From contig JAKSXM010000014.1 of NCBI GenBank assembly GCA_022575985.1, positions 13,082,001 to 13,146,000 on the forward strand: DNA of 64,000 nt, given 5' to 3'. Below, piece by piece: positions 28,411-38,010 of the stretch (positions are counted from its first letter, which is position 1; the number at the start of each line of letters is the position of its first letter). The translations under genes were made by a program, and so were the position numbers. The notes beneath the pieces are model-generated. The model worked only from the letters and a program-made list of their open reading frames with translations. It did no database searches and had not been told where the DNA came from. The DNA comes from Anagrus nilaparvatae. Lineage: Eukaryota; Arthropoda; Insecta; Hymenoptera; Mymaridae.

Positions 28411-31356
28411 TTATTGAAGTTTAGTAGAAATTATGTATTGCTTAATGCTATTTTTGATTGTTTTCTTGCTACTGTTTAAGATTTTAAGATGACTAGGAAG
28501 CACATTAAAGTATTTTATAGCTACTATTTTGTGGTTTTTAAAACCTATGGATTTTTGTGCTTTATGGCGTAAATTCTTGTTTCTTGTAATGCTTGTGCTA
28601 TTTATGTAATCTGACTTTAATTTATCATAGTTCATTAAAATGGAATTAAGAACAAATGCTTGCTTAAAGTTAAGTATACAGTTTTGGTCTACACCTATTA
28701 TTTTTAATAACCGGTTTTGGATATTGGTTAAGGGATTAGAGACATTTTTGTAAGCTCCGCCCCAGGCCTCAATACCATAAAAAGCTATGTTTTGAAATAA
28801 TGCATAATATATCATCATCAAGATATTTTTTTCCACGTATAAAGACATTTTTTTAAGTACAAATAAAAGATAACGAGTTTTTTTTAAAATGGAAGTTATG
28901 TGATGATCCCACTTAAGGTGGGGATCAAAAATAACGCCTAAATATTTTACTTGTTCAACTCTATTTATTTTAGTTTTATCAATGTAAATTTCAATGTTAT
29001 TTGGGACACTACTAGTATAAGATCCAAAAGCCATGAAAACTGTCTTATTTATATTTAAAGATAAATAATTCAGGTTTAGCCATTTATAGGTTTTTTCAAG
29101 ATATTCAGACATTTTCATTTTAGCAGTAATCCAATCTTTGTCAGAACTTACAATTGCTGTATCATCAGCATATGAAAAAATACAGTTTTCAGGGAGGATG
29201 TGAAAGATGTCATTAATATACAACAAAAAAAGCATTGGACCCAAGATCGTGCCTTGAGGGACACCTATAGTCACATTTTTAAAATCACTAAAAATATTAT
29301 TTAACTTGACCCTATGTAATCTATTGGATAAGTAATCTCTCAGCAGTTCTAAAGGCCCACCACTAATTCCATATCTATAGAGTTTAGATAGTAAAATTTT
29401 ATGGTTAACTGTATCAAAAGCCTTTGCCAAGTCTAGAAAAGTTATAATTGTAGGTAATTTATTGTCTATATTGCTATAGATCAAATCACTGACTTTGGCA
29501 AGGGCTTCTTTAGTACCAATATTTTTTAAAAAACCGTATTGATTTTTAGAAATGACATTATTATCATTTAAGAAATTTATAAGTCTGTTGTGAATTATTT
29601 TTTCGAAAACCTTTGCTAGATTAGAGATTAGAGAAATGGGTCTGTAGTTTGTTGTGAGATGTTTGTCACCTTGTTTATAAATAGGGACAATGTCAGCAGA
29701 TTTTAGGCTAATGGGCCATTTATTTAGCATGATAAATACATTAAAAATATAGCTTAAAGGTCTACATATTAATCTAGAAATACTTTTAAGGGTTTTCACA
29801 TTGATATTATCAATTCCACCTGCTTTAAGTGGCATTGAAGCTATGATTTTATTAATCTCATTAGCACTACAAGGTCTAATGTAAAACGAATTATTGATAT
29901 TTTCAGGAAAATTAATTTCCGAGTTGCTGTTTGTTATTTTAGATGCCAAATCATTGCCAACATTACCAAAAAAATCATTGAATTCATTTGCGATTCCATA
30001 CTTATCGTTTATTATATTATTATTTGTACTTAAATAATCAATATCAAAAGGTTTAGGTTTAGAATTTTTAATTTTAGAATTAATATATTTCCATAATTTA
30101 CGGGCATTATTCATTTTACTTTTAATTTGTTCACTATTATGATTTAGTTTAGCTTTAAAGATAACTTTTTTATAAGTTTTTAAATACGCAAAATATTTAT
30201 TTTTTGCTGCCAAATCATGTCTGTTGTTATTATATTCATCATAAAGTCTATTTTTAGTGATGCATGACTTAGCTATACCGTATGTAATCCAAGTATTTTT
30301 TTTCCTAAATTTTAAGTTCCTTTTTGACGTAGTAGACCGTTTGACTAAATCCTGTAAAACAACTATCAAATAATCTAAAGCACAGTTGGGGTCAGTTATT
30401 TTTGTTATCGATTGCCAATCAAAATTTATACCTAAGTTAAAAATTTTTTTATAGTTTATAGTATCTATAAGTTTAATGCTGTTATCTATATGAGATTTAA
30501 TTTCAACATTGATAAAAATAGGAAAGTGATCACCAAAAATCTGCATAAATTTATATGAACAAATTTGATTAAAGTCAGCTGACTTGATAAAAGCATTATC
30601 AATGCAAGAGCCGCCAAGTTTGTTCAAAGCATTTGGTCTAGTTACTTGATTAAAGTATGGAATATATTCGTTTTCAAGAAAATTATTTATAAATTCTTCA
30701 CTATCAGTATCACTCTGCATTAGATCAATGTTAAAATCACCCATAATTATGTGATTTTTGATCTTTTTATTAGCTTTTAAAAATTTATTAACTGAGTCAA
30801 TATAGGGATGTACCTTAAATTTGAAGCATCTATAAGTAGAAGTGATTTTTAAATTAATATTTTTAAATTTAATTATAACACTCAAAAATTTAACGTTATT
30901 AATTGTCTCAATTATTGAGCTATGTTTTATGCCATTTTTAACAAAAATAACTGTACCATCAGCTTTATTTATCTGTGAATTGTTGTAATACATAACATAA
31001 TTATTAAGCTTATGGTATTGAGGACATGGGAGAAACCATGTCTCAGAGCAAACAATAACAGATGGAGCTTTATTTATTTTACTTAAAAAAATCTCTAAAT
31101 TTTCAATATTTGCATTAAGACTTCTTACATTTAAATGAAGTATTATAAAATCTTTGTTACTATTATTACTATTATTATTAAAACTAAATTGACTAGCAAG
31201 TGCTTTATAGTCTAAAATTTCAGTTTCTATGACATGACTAGAAAAGTCTTCTTCGTCGCTGGTTTTATTCAAATCAATTTCATTTAATGAATCTAAATTA
31301 TCATAAATATTTTCTTCACGTGGTAAATTACTTAAATTATCATCAAATGCAACCAT
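28411..31356 (-). CDS. LINE ORF2: endonuclease-reverse transcriptase, 981 aa
   Basis: An APE-type endonuclease occupies about residues 65-290: LHLNVRSLNAN near 72, SETWF near 105, MGDFNIDL near 205, GDHFPIF near 275. Reverse transcriptase follows: NYRPISLISNLAKVFEK, FLDLAKAFDTVNH, GVPQGTILGPMLF and SYADDTAI with the catalytic pair near 725. The C-terminal region (FYGIEAWGGAYK, FNVLPSHLK) is typical of CR1/jockey-like elements. The frame is fully open. The ATG at 31356 shares its A with the ORF1 stop (UAAUG), so reinitiation after ORF1 is the likely translation mode. Confidence 0.93.
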   Translation of the reverse strand: MVAFDDNLSNLPREENIYDNLDSLNEIDLNKTSDEEDFSSHVIETEILDYKALASQFSFNNNSNNSNKDFIILHLNVRSLNANIENLEIFLSKINKAPSVIVCSETWFLPCPQYHKLNNYVMYYNNSQINKADGTVIFVKNGIKHSSIIETINNVKFLSVIIKFKNINLKITSTYRCFKFKVHPYIDSVNKFLKANKKIKNHIIMGDFNIDLMQSDTDSEEFINNFLENEYIPYFNQVTRPNALNKLGGSCIDNAFIKSADFNQICSYKFMQIFGDHFPIFINVEIKSHIDNSIKLIDTINYKKIFNLGINFDWQSITKITDPNCALDYLIVVLQDLVKRSTTSKRNLKFRKKNTWITYGIAKSCITKNRLYDEYNNNRHDLAAKNKYFAYLKTYKKVIFKAKLNHNSEQIKSKMNNARKLWKYINSKIKNSKPKPFDIDYLSTNNNIINDKYGIANEFNDFFGNVGNDLASKITNSNSEINFPENINNSFYIRPCSANEINKIIASMPLKAGGIDNINVKTLKSISRLICRPLSYIFNVFIMLNKWPISLKSADIVPIYKQGDKHLTTNYRPISLISNLAKVFEKIIHNRLINFLNDNNVISKNQYGFLKNIGTKEALAKVSDLIYSNIDNKLPTIITFLDLAKAFDTVNHKILLSKLYRYGISGGPLELLRDYLSNRLHRVKLNNIFSDFKNVTIGVPQGTILGPMLFLLYINDIFHILPENCIFSYADDTAIVSSDKDWITAKMKMSEYLEKTYKWLNLNYLSLNINKTVFMAFGSYTSSVPNNIEIYIDKTKINRVEQVKYLGVIFDPHLKWDHHITSILKKTRYLLFVLKKMSLYVEKNILMMIYYALFQNIAFYGIEAWGGAYKNVSNPLTNIQNRLLKIIGVDQNCILNFKQAFVLNSILMNYDKLKSDYINSTSITRNKNLRHKAQKSIGFKNHKIVAIKYFNVLPSHLKILNSSKKTIKNSIKQYIISTKLQ

Positions 31357-32879
31357 TATGAAAACATAGGTCCCTGAGTGTAGTCTGTTTTTTTAATTGA
31401 CAAATATTTATGAATTCTATAAACTTTACAATATTTAATATCCGAAGCAGCATGGTTTACATTGAATTTGGTGCCTTTATTTTTGTTTGACTCTAAACAA
31501 TTTATACATATTAAATTTTTTGACTTACATTTATTTTCTTTGCTATGACCATAAGAGCATAGGTGACAGGTTTCTAATTGTTTGCAATTTTTACTTGTGT
31601 GTCCGTAATCGCAACATTTAAAGCATCTTGTTATATTAAAGTCATCATAAACTTTACACATACTCCATCCAATGGATATTGTTTTGGTTTCTGCTATAAG
31701 ATCATAGACACTTTTACTAACAGTAGCAAATAGTATCCAAGATTTTTCATTCTTAGTTTTTCTCTTATATGTTATAACAAATTTAGGGTTCTCTAGACTG
31801 TTAAAATTTTGTTCTATAATTATTTTTTTTAAATCTTCAATATTTTTATCTTCAAAATTACCAACTATTTTTATTTTAGGTTGTACTAAACTTTCATTTG
31901 ATATTTTTACTTTATCTGTGAATTTTTTTAAGATTTCTTTTTCCAATATCTCGGTATCTTCTTTTGAATTACATTTTATTGCTAATTTTCCATCTTTTAA
32001 TTGGTTGATTTTATTAATACTTAATCCCATTTTGCTTGGGTCAATATTGCCTTGTATAATATTTTTAATTGATTCAGACTTATTCTCATCTGTAGCTTCA
32101 ATAATAATACCTGGAATATTTTTAGTAACTTTATTTTTTGTAATATTTGCATATGTCATAGTCTTAGTATTTTGTTGTTTATTTAGTTCACTTTGTAAAG
32201 TCTCGATTTTTTCACTTAATAGTTTGTTATTTTCAATTAAAGTTTGGTTCAGCTGGTTTAATATTTTAACCTCTTCCTGATGTTTATTTCTGTAGTCTTC
32301 TAATTGATCTTTTGTGTTTGTATATAATTCATTTTTAGTATTTATCAGCTCTTTTAAATAATACACATCGTTGGTATAATTTTTACTGTTATAAGTATCG
32401 AAGGTGTTATTAATTTGCATTTGCAAGTCACTAATAGTATGGTCTAATTTATTCTTTTCTTCATTAAGATCTTTTATTTTTTTTAGAGCATTATTTAGAT
32501 ATGCTTTATTTTGAATCAACTCATCATAATCTTTATATTTATCATGTATCTCATTTAGTTCTTCAATAAGAGAACTATTTATTTTATTAAGTGATTTAAT
32601 TTCTGCAGAATAATTATCTGATATTTGCTTTTCTTTGAGTAACTTGTTATTTAAAATTACGATGTCTTGTTCATTATAATCTGCTATAGAGTCACAGCAG
32701 CATATAGCGTTACCTTTTATATGAATAGCATCTTTAATTCTTAATATACATGATGAATGGTAACATTTACCACAAGCTATGCATACAAAAGTAACAGGCT
32801 TGTTTTTGTTGTTTGTACAGTCACATGTATAATTTGTACATGCCTGTTTCTTTAAAACTTCAATTTCTTTGATATTCAT
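31356..32879 (-). CDS. LINE ORF1: PHD-like finger, coiled coil and zinc-knuckle protein, 507 aa
   Basis: The N-terminus (about residues 14-58) has a Cys/His cluster of PHD type (C-X4-C-X-C ... CIACGKCYHSSC ... ICCC). Residues about 70-245 are heptad-rich coiled coil. An RNA-binding-like region follows, then a CCHC knuckle (CFKCCDYGHTSKNC) near residue 418 and further C/H pairs (CHLCSYGH, CINC). ORF1 proteins of this kind bind element RNA as multimers. It ends in TAA overlapping the ORF2 ATG. Confidence 0.85.
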   Translation of the reverse strand: MNIKEIEVLKKQACTNYTCDCTNNKNKPVTFVCIACGKCYHSSCILRIKDAIHIKGNAICCCDSIADYNEQDIVILNNKLLKEKQISDNYSAEIKSLNKINSSLIEELNEIHDKYKDYDELIQNKAYLNNALKKIKDLNEEKNKLDHTISDLQMQINNTFDTYNSKNYTNDVYYLKELINTKNELYTNTKDQLEDYRNKHQEEVKILNQLNQTLIENNKLLSEKIETLQSELNKQQNTKTMTYANITKNKVTKNIPGIIIEATDENKSESIKNIIQGNIDPSKMGLSINKINQLKDGKLAIKCNSKEDTEILEKEILKKFTDKVKISNESLVQPKIKIVGNFEDKNIEDLKKIIIEQNFNSLENPKFVITYKRKTKNEKSWILFATVSKSVYDLIAETKTISIGWSMCKVYDDFNITRCFKCCDYGHTSKNCKQLETCHLCSYGHSKENKCKSKNLICINCLESNKNKGTKFNVNHAASDIKYCKVYRIHKYLSIKKTDYTQGPMFS

Positions 32880-32900
32880 ATTTTTCTATGATGTAAACAT

Positions 32901-34700
32901 AAATATTTATCAGCTGTTTCATGTAAGTAAACAAGTTAGCAGAAAAAAAGTACAGATCATTTTGAGAATATTGCCATCTATATGAGATCACTAGAAATTC
33001 AAAATAATAAGATTTTATCAGCCGAGTAATAATTTCACTGTAATTTTACTATAATTTTAGCGCTAAAAAACCTAAACAAAATACTAGGTTAGGTTTTTGA
33101 ATTATTTTTTGCACACAAAAATTCCCTTTTAAGGACACTTTATATAACTTATCTTTATTAATTAGTATGATATTTAGAATATTAACTCACTTATTTAATA
33201 CAAAAATTACACAAAAAAAAAAATTTTTATTAAAAAAAAAACTTTAATGGAAATAAGAATGTCAGTGCGATGTTGCTTGTTTAGTGTGCGCGCGCTATTA
33301 GGCTCAACTTTTAATTATAAAACTTTTTGTCATTGAAGATTTCATTTTTAGGTATTTTTTAGTGTATACTTGGTCCTCCATCTTGGAAAATGGAAAATAT
33401 TTTGGCACATACGAACATGAGATTTTCCATTTAATATTCAATTTTATTCAACCCAAAAAATAATTTCTAATAAAAAAACCATTTATTTTCGGATAAATTT
33501 TTAATTTACAACCGCCATTTTGAAAAAATTAATCAATTTTCCGGGGGTGGAAAATGAAAATTATCATCCAAAAATAATTTTTGTTCAACTCGAAAACTCC
33601 TAGATACGGAAAATTAATATAATTCGGTTGATGAACATCAAAACCGTTAAAAATTGTTAAAAATTAAGTTACTGTTAAAAACCGTTGAAATTTAATGGTT
33701 TTTAACAGTAAATTCTACATCGAAATTCGACCGTTGAATATCAGAGCATTTTCAACGGTTTTTAACAGTTTTGTTCCGTGAGGGTAGTATGATCACCAGC
33801 ACGGGTACTAGGTTCAGCCAACCTAGACATAGAGTTAATAGTGCAGAAAAAATTATAAGCACCATGAGCAAAAAACTTTACGCACTAACTTAACATATAT
33901 CTTTCGCCCCCAACTACGCTAAGCTTTCGTTCTAGTGCTCACACTAGTACCGAAACATTTGCGCCCTTGATACTCTCTTATTGAAAAAAAATTCTCGTAT
34001 ACTAGAAGATTTCGTAAATATTACATTTTCGTACATATTCTAAGAGAGTAAAAAAATTTTTTTACAAAGTTTCTTTACTTATTAAGTACTTTGCAATCGG
34101 TTTAGCAAGAAAATCATTAACTTTAACAGAAATCGAAGTAAGAAAATTTTTTTTTTCAGTGGTTGAAGTAGTGTTCTTTCATACCATTTATGTAAAATAT
34201 CAAGCATTTACTTTATTTTACCTTCCGATATTTATTTTTTATTTCTATTTTATTACCTAATTATTTAAGGCATACTCTCTGCATATTTTAAATGACTGCC
34301 ACGCTCAAATCAACAAATATTATTGAATATTAAAATATTGAATATTTTTTAATGAGATTATTTGTTTTTTAACCTTAAAGTACTTATAATAATATTTAAA
34401 AACTATAAAGTAATATTTAAAGACTATATAAGAAAGTTCGTATTTTAAAAAATCCAACAAGAATATCCTAAGAAAAAAAGTATAGGAATTATGTTGAAAG
34501 CAAATATACAAATCTTATTATTACAAATATACTATTATATTATTATTAGCGCAGTATGTTATGTGATATTAACTCTAACAAAAATAACTGAACCACGTAG
34601 TACTCAGAATTCTTGGAAAATCGGAATATAGAATAAGTCAAAAGAATTCAAATTTTCTTTCATAATAAATTTTTCTTAAACTCAAAAACCCTTCAGGCAA
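32901..34700. other. Intergenic DNA with repeat fragments
   Basis: No gene is seen. About 33360-33600 carries two units related to the CCATCTTGGAAAA repeat. About 33625-33790 is a short inverted-repeat element built on CCGTTAAAAATTG and AACGGTTTTTAACAG, ending in TCCGTGAGGGTAG, whose end recurs near 25260. The rest is AT-rich without recognisable structure. Confidence 0.5.
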
Positions 34701-34719
34701 TAGAAAAAGCTTATTCTGA

Positions 34720-34880
34720 TATATTTTTTAGACCACCATCTTGGAAAATCGAAAATTGTTTTGTATGAAAAACTAAAATTTGTGCCTGCAGGGTATCAGC
34801 TTCCCCGATGACGGTACATTTTCAACCCGAAGGTATTCCAGTAGATAACAGAAATTTTCAGGGAGTTAACTTCCTGCCAC
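34720..34880 (+). repeat. Left inverted arm of the MULE-like element
   Basis: Roughly 80% complementary to 37840-38010 by eye; it includes the motif ACCCGAAGGTATTCCAG. Confidence 0.65.
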
Positions 34881-35190
34881 AGGAAAACACTTTGATCATT
34901 TTAACATTTACGATTGTATACACAAAAACATAAAAAATTACAGTATGGTGCATTCAGAAATTTTTTTTTTTAGGGAGAAAGATCAATAATCAATCTTCTT
35001 ATCAAGTAACCAATAGAATATATAAAGAAGACTCTGTAAAGGTTTTAGAACTGATAATCGGTTTTAAACAACTTAATCTTTAGCAATAACTGAATAGCAA
35101 GGTCTTTATAGTACTTGAATGCCAATGCTTGTTTCCATGTAATATTATCTAATTAGTTGTTTTTTTATCGTAATGCCGTATTAATATAAA

Positions 35191-35265
35191 TCATGTCGAT
35201 TTTGAAAATGTCGACTTTGAAATGTCGATTTCAAAATGTCGATCTGAAAATGTCGAAAGGACAAA
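35191..35265. repeat. Short tandem repeat, about 14-bp unit
   Basis: Five diverged copies of ATGTCGATTTTGAAA (variants CGACTTTGAA, CGATTTCAAA, CGATCTGAAA) lie between the left arm and the 3' end of the MULE-like gene. Confidence 0.7.
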
Positions 35266-35332
35266 TGTCTGTATCGACAGCGGCGGCAGCGGTTATAACG
35301 TTGAAAGTTTAATGTTGAAAGGTAATGTAATC

Positions 35333-37315
35333 TTACTTACGGGTATTAAAAAGATCGAAGATGGAATTATCATCATATTCTGATAATTGATTTATGAATC
35401 TTTTGACAGTCCATGGAGGCACAGACTGCATACCCTCCCAAGCATCTGCAATTGCCTCATCTTCAATTTTCGTATAATTTTCAAATTTTGCCTTTCCTTT
35501 GATAACTTTTAACGAATCATCAGTAAAATTATCTAAATAAACTAAAAAAAAGTATAAAATTTTAGTAAATTTTATAATTTTTTATGGAAATAAAATAAAT
35601 AATAATAAGAAAAGGCTGTATTAATTTTTGTTTAAATATTGGAATATAAAAGTTTAAAACAACAATAAACTGTTCCCCATTTGAATGTTCATTAGTAAAT
35701 TTACTATGCGAAAAATAGAGATTAAAGTCTGGGGTTGTTTCTAAGAAGTGTACTGTTTTTATTTATAAATGGGAATTTAAAAGCTTACATAGTAATTCAT
35801 TAACAGCTGGCTGAAATCCTATAAACCCGTTGAATTTGCAATAATATAGTTCCAAATAGTAATTTGTTCTGTCAATATTTTCATAAAAACTAAAAACTTG
35901 TGGTGTGATATCTTCTATCCATTTTTTTATAATACTATCCTTGATATATGTCACCCATTTTTTATAATTTATTAATTCTTTTTCTTTTATTACCTCCGAT
36001 ATGTAGATGATTCCTTCTTTAATATTATCGGGTGGTAGAAGACATAAACTAAAAATTTTTTTAAATATATCTAAACATATAACATCATTTTTTTCGACAG
36101 CTTCCGAGTTGTAAAGTCCAAGCTCGCTGGCATCATCAAGTAAAGTCTAAAATTAATTTTTTTAAGTTAACTAATTATGAAAAATCTTATTTTTAAGGGC
36201 CAATAAAATTTATTTAAAATTTAGAGAAAAAGAATTAAGAAAAACAGTTATAAAATTTTTGAAAAACTCATATTTATGACAAAACATGATCTTTTTCTCT
36301 CTATGCAATCAATGCACAAACAAGCGAAGCAAATATGGAAAATAAAAATTCTTAGTAAGAGAAAATTGACATTTTTTTACAGTGTATGTATAAAAATGCA
36401 ATAAATATTACCTTAACAAAAGAAAAACGATGTCCGTATACAAGTATACCGTTGAATGATTGTTTTAATGATGTGTGTATCTGTCGATTAAAGCTTGTTA
36501 TACCAAAGTTTGGACGAAGTAAGGGATAGTTTTGCAACATAAATTCCCAAATAGACTTGCATAAGCTCGTTGTGATACTGCTTAAAAAAGCCCAAGCTAC
36601 TTGAAGAACCTGTAAATAAAATTAAAAAAATATAGTAGTTTCAAAATAATAGTAATTGGTAATTTCAAAAAATATATATTACAAAGAATTGATTATAGAT
36701 GAAACAAACCTTATCATTTTTTTTTGCTGAAATCGTAAGCATAGCTACACAATCATCTAACTGAGGCTCAATTTCTAAAGAATCGTCTACAAAAATAGTA
36801 TCTGTGCTTATAAATTCTTCGATTAGATAAGGATTAAATATAATTAAATGTTTTTTATTATCAACTGATGATAGCTCTTTAATACTTAAAGAAAAATCTT
36901 TGCATTGCTTCCTGAATTTAATCAATTTTACGTCATTCTCAAAGATTTCATAAAATTCATGAATACTTTTGTAGTGATCCTTAATGTTATTTACATACAA
37001 TGACTTCTTTTGCTTTTTATTTTTAGAAATTATGAGTTCTAAACATTCATCATCATTTGGCTTTGTTGATAAGTCTTTGTCTCTTAAATTAGCTTCAAAG
37101 CTGGTAAAATATTTGCTCGTTGATGGATTGTTTTTTACGGTTTCAATATTGTTTTTTGTCCCCAAAATATTACTAGGTAAGAATTCTGTATTCGTGGTTT
37201 TATTTTCAAAAAAATTTTCGTTATTTATGATTTCATCTGCAGTAGATATTATACTGGTTGTTTTTTTAAAATCATTTTCATCATAGCTATTTGTATTCAA
37301 AACATTAATATCCAT
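35333..37315 (-). CDS. MULE transposase-like protein, four exons, 453 codons
   Basis: Exons read as 37315-36710, 36609-36412, 36146-35789 and 35532-35333; all donors are GT, all acceptors AG, and every junction keeps phase (0, 0, 1). ATG is at 37315; the stop is TAA at 35335. The C-terminal half resembles Mutator-like transposases: FVDDSLEIEP at the first catalytic block, GHRFSF where the C/H block is expected, LCLLPPDNIKEG, and DRTNYYLE where family members have RTNN-X-E. The middle Asp block (usually D-F-E) reads TSFNRQI. The N-terminal 130 residues are Asn/Thr-rich and unassigned. The last exon (PPWTVKRFINQLSEYDD) is also unassigned. Intact splicing with altered active-site positions fits a domesticated or recently inactivated transposase. 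The family call rests on pattern memory. Confidence 0.6.
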
Positions 37316-37389
37316 ATTTTCATTGCATATTTTTCTAAATTATAAAAAAAAAATGAATTGTTATAAAAAATTTTCCACGCTGGCAAAAA

Positions 37390-37525
37390 ATCTCATATGA
37401 TATCTCATATGATTTCTCATGTGATCTCTCATGTGATTTCTCATATGATATCTCAAATGAGAAATCATATGAGAATTTCAACTGAGATCTCACATGAGAA
37501 ATCATATGAGATATCATATGAGAAG
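37390..37525. repeat. Self-complementary array of TCATATGA-type repeats
   Basis: About six 12-bp units of (A/T)TCTCATATGAT type (37390-37455) are followed by their inverted complements (ATCATATGAGAT type, 37456-37525), forming one long potential hairpin just upstream of the MULE-like gene. Confidence 0.8.
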
Positions 37526-37551
37526 ATAAAAAAATGAATAAAAAAATATTT

Positions 37552-37678
37552 AAGCTTAAATCATAATTTAATGATCGTATCAGTAGCTTTTAAGCGTTTT
37601 GAGGCAATTTGGAATAATAAAAAGAAAGGTTAACGGTAATTAATATATTCGATACGATCAAAAATTATGATTTAAGCT
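37552..37678. mobile_element. 127-bp palindromic MITE-like element
   Basis: AAGCTTAAATCATAATTT with ATGATCGTATC on the left is matched by GATACGATCA and AAATTATGATTTAAGCT on the right. It lies inside the MULE-like element. Confidence 0.65.
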
Positions 37679-37839
37679 AGAAAATGAATAAAAATGTATG
37701 TATATCTGTAAGAAGATTTATTTTTTTAATTTAAATATCTATTTTTTTATATTGTTTTATGCTTTAAATTCGCTTACAGTTTAATTGTTGACTCGTAAAG
37801 GTGGGCAAATTAAAACTTCAACGAAAATAACCACGTAGA

Positions 37840-38010
37840 ACTACTTCCTTACTGAGAGAGCTTACTCCCTGAAATTTCTGTCATCTCCTGGAATACCTTC
37901 GGGATGAAAATGAACCGTCCGAGGGGAAGTTGATATCCTGGTGGCAAAATTTTTAAATTTTCATCCACAACAATTTTCCGATTTTCTAATATGGCAGACC
38001 AAAAACATGA
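37840..38010 (-). repeat. Right inverted arm of the MULE-like element
   Basis: Complement of the left arm; GGAATACCTTCGGG and CCTGAAATTTCTGT are the most conserved blocks. Related CCAAGACGGCGG sequence continues to about 38200. Confidence 0.65.

Larger units (their letters stand above)
28095..32900 (-). mobile_element. Full-length two-ORF LINE (CR1/jockey group)
   Basis: ORF1 and ORF2 are both intact and overlap by one base. The 3' end on the minus strand terminates in an (AAT)n microsatellite at about 28095-28125, a common tail in CR1-like elements. The 5' boundary is not defined; ORF1 begins at 32879. No RNase H domain is seen after RT. The copy looks recent, and a decayed relative lies at 48.8-53.1 kb on the plus strand. 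Confidence 0.85.
34720..38010 (-). mobile_element. Mutator-like (MULE) element with degenerate inverted arms
   Basis: The left arm (34720-34880) and right arm (37840-38010) are inverted copies: GACCACCATCTTGGAAAATC, GGTATCAGCTTCCCC, CCCGAAGGTATTCCAG and GAAATTTTCAGGGAGT on the left each have a complement on the right. They enclose a four-exon MULE-like gene on the minus strand. Exact ends and the expected 8-10 bp duplication could not be fixed because the outer parts merge with related tandem repeats. Confidence 0.6.

Noticed and set aside
37335..37517. ORF with repeated SYEKSHERSHEK-type units
   Set aside because: Translation of the palindromic TCATATGA array; no start context or neighbours supporting a gene.
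37390..37525. CRISPR-like repeat array
   Set aside because: Units are contiguous, self-complementary and without unique spacers; the sequence is eukaryotic.
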